The position numbers were made by a program, and so were the translations under genes. This document shows, piece after piece, positions 62,466 through 64,000 of a DNA stretch of 64,000 nt (within the stretch, counting starts at the first letter, position 1; each line of letters opens with the position of its first letter). The notes beneath the pieces are model-generated. The model was not told the DNA's origin. It did no database searches and worked only from the letters and a program-made list of their open reading frames with translations. This DNA is from JANNPJ01 sp965200525 (lineage in GTDB: Bacteria > Actinomycetota > Actinomycetes > Actinomycetales > Kineosporiaceae): NCBI GenBank assembly GCA_965200525.1, contig OZ241368.1, forward strand, positions 1,054,001 through 1,118,000, given 5' to 3'.

Positions 62466-64000
62466 GTGACCCCTCGGCCCCGGCGACCAGAAGCTGCCGG
62501 TGGCCTGGAGTCGTCGTCCAACGGCCCGAACGGCGCCGACGGCCGGTCCGTGACCACCGAGTCCCCGGCTGGCGAAGCCACCACCGCCGCGCAGCCGACC
62601 CGGCCGGCCGCACCCCGCCGGCCGCCGGTCCTGGACGGGCTCGAGGTGATCGAGCAGCTTCAGCAGACCGAGGCCAAGGTGACGTACCGGGCCCGGCGCA
62701 CGCCGGGTGGGTCGTACGCCCTGACCGTGCTCACCGGGCCGGCCGAACTGAGCGAGCTGAACCGCCGGGCCGGCCTGCTGACCGGATTGCACCACCCCTG
62801 GTTGCCGCGGGTGCACGAGGTCGGCCGGTTGCCCCAGCTTTCCGAGGGCTCCGAGGGCGAGCTCTACCTGGTCACCGACCTGGTGCCGGGCCGCCCGCTG
62901 GCCGACCAGATCGCCGGCAACCCGCTGTCCGGCTGGCCCGCCGTCACCCTGGCCCTCGACCTGGCCCGGCCGCTGGCCGCGATGCACCGGCTCGGCCTGG
63001 TCCACGGCGACGTCAACCCGCAGAACGTGACCGTGCTGGACGACGGCTCGGCCCGGCTGCGTGACGTCGGCCTGCTCGCCCCCGGCCCCGGTGTGCTCGG
63101 CTACGCCGCGCCGGAACAGTCCGGCGCCCTGGCCCGCCCGGTGGACAGCCGCTCCGACCTGTACTCCCTCGGCGTGACCCTGTTCGAGGCGCTGACCGGC
63201 AGCCTGCCCTTCGTCGCGACCGACGCCGCCGAGCTGCTGCGGCTGCACGCCGACGCCACCGCGCCCGATCCCCGCTCCCGGGGCGCCGACATCTCCAGCA
63301 CCCTGGCCGCGATCCTGACCACCCTGCTGGCCCCGGACCCGGACCGGCGCTACCAGAGCGGTGAGGCGCTGGCCTCGGACCTGCAGCGCCTGCTGGAGGA
63401 CCCGGCCGCGCGGTTCGAACCCGATCCGGGACGCACGGTGGCCGGGTCGGCCACCGGCGGACCACAACTGGTCGGCCGGGACCGCGAACTGGGCCTGCTC
63501 ACCGACCTCTGGGACCAGGTCCGGCAGGGCGAGGGGCAGGGCTGCGCCTTGCGTGGCGCGGCCGGGTCCGGCACCAGCCGGCTGGCCGCGGAGGTGCTCC
63601 AGATCGCCCGCCGGACCGGCGCTCCGGTGCTCACCATCCCCTGCGCCCTGGACAGCGCCGTCCCGCTGGCCCCGCTGCGGCAGGCGTTCGACGATCTGCT
63701 GGCCGAGGCCGAGGCGCTGCCCGAGGCGAAGCGGACCGATCTGCACGACCGGATCCGGGCCGCCGCCGGATCCGCGGCCCCGGTGCTGGCCGGCCTGTCC
63801 CCGGCGCTGGCCGCCCTGCTCGGCGTCGAGCGGCTGCCGGACGGCGACCGGCACGACCAGTTCGCCGCGGCGGTGGCCCGGTTCATCGCCGATCTGGCCC
63901 GGCGCAGCGGCGGCCTGATGCTGATCTCCCAGGACGCCGAGCTGGTCGATGCGGCCATGCTGCGGGTGATGAGCCATCTGGCGACCGAGCTCGGCGACGT
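62466..64000 (+). CDS. Kinase-like/ATPase-like multidomain protein, N-terminal part (cut by window edge)
   Basis: At least 511 residues, open to the window end. After a disordered N-terminus, about 60-310 is a Ser/Thr-kinase fold with VHGDVNPQN and YAAPEQSG. The ATP-lysine position reads YALTVL (Thr for Lys), the helix-C Glu seems lost (LNRRAGLL) and DFG is DVG, so it is probably a pseudokinase. From about 335 an AAA-type module begins LVGRDRELGLL; its Walker A is GAAGSGTS, again without Lys. The architecture recalls large kinase-ATPase signalling proteins of the PknK type. Start: GTG 62466 or GTG 62550; no clear ribosome site. Confidence 0.75.
   Translation, partial: MTPRPRRPEAAGGLESSSNGPNGADGRSVTTESPAGEATTAAQPTRPAAPRRPPVLDGLEVIEQLQQTEAKVTYRARRTPGGSYALTVLTGPAELSELNRRAGLLTGLHHPWLPRVHEVGRLPQLSEGSEGELYLVTDLVPGRPLADQIAGNPLSGWPAVTLALDLARPLAAMHRLGLVHGDVNPQNVTVLDDGSARLRDVGLLAPGPGVLGYAAPEQSGALARPVDSRSDLYSLGVTLFEALTGSLPFVATDAAELLRLHADATAPDPRSRGADISSTLAAILTTLLAPDPDRRYQSGEALASDLQRLLEDPAARFEPDPGRTVAGSATGGPQLVGRDRELGLLTDLWDQVRQGEGQGCALRGAAGSGTSRLAAEVLQIARRTGAPVLTIPCALDSAVPLAPLRQAFDDLLAEAEALPEAKRTDLHDRIRAAAGSAAPVLAGLSPALAALLGVERLPDGDRHDQFAAAVARFIADLARRSGGLMLISQDAELVDAAMLRVMSHLATELGD

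Overview
The window is chromosomal DNA of a very GC-rich actinobacterium (Actinomycetota, class Actinomycetes). This rests on the conserved block argS-lysA-hom-thrC-thrB-rho-rpmE-prfA-prmC-YrdC-wecA-atpI-atpB (read on the minus strand), a WhiB protein, an ABC sugar importer without its own ATPase, an IniA/IniC dynamin pair and many leaderless TANNNT promoters. Genus cannot be fixed from the sequence alone. No insertion sequence, prophage or CRISPR array was seen.

Region 1 (1-24.6 kb, mostly minus strand) is housekeeping: the start of the F-type ATP synthase operon (atpB, AtpI-like), a WecA-type glycosyltransferase, the tRNA t6A enzyme, prmC/prfA, rpmE, a long repeat-bearing Rho, the threonine genes hom-thrC-thrB, and lysA/argS. 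Compared with the mycobacterial order, a block is inserted between hom and lysA: a convergent response regulator/histidine kinase pair and an adenosylcobalamin methylmalonyl-CoA mutase unit (mutA, mutB, a UBP-type zinc finger protein, meaB).

Region 2 (24.6-38.9 kb) starts with divergent leaderless genes for an MFS exporter and a FadR-type regulator, then a tRNA-Arg(CCG) and a small DUF4242-type protein. An iniBAC-like island follows: an IniB-like repeat protein and two dynamin-like GTPases (IniA, IniC), with an IniR-like LuxR ATPase regulator upstream, a second large LuxR regulator on the other side, and a convergent, leaderless Asp/His-rich protein. RNase J closes the region.

Region 3 (39.3-54.7 kb) looks like an extracellular glucan-use locus: a Tat-exported beta-helix enzyme resembling GH55 exo-beta-1,3-glucanases, a membrane acyltransferase, a LacI regulator, and an operon of GH13 glucosidase, solute-binding lipoprotein, two permeases and a GH87-like (mycodextranase/alpha-1,3-glucanase) enzyme, then an AGE-type sugar isomerase. 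LacI-type palindromes and CTTGCAG-type repeats lie in its control regions. The simplest reading is degradation and uptake of fungal wall alpha- and beta-glucans.

Region 4 (54.7-64 kb) is mixed: an anchored protein, a TauE/SafE permease, a 2-hydroxyacid dehydrogenase, a START-like protein, a type II NADH dehydrogenase-like flavoprotein, a divergent cupin/MarR pair with a shared operator, a frameshifted membrane-anchored gene coupled to a YetF protein, whiB under a promoter containing a perfect palindrome, and the start of a large protein in which both the kinase and the ATPase active sites look degenerate.

Single-base positions of short sites were counted by hand and may be off by one.
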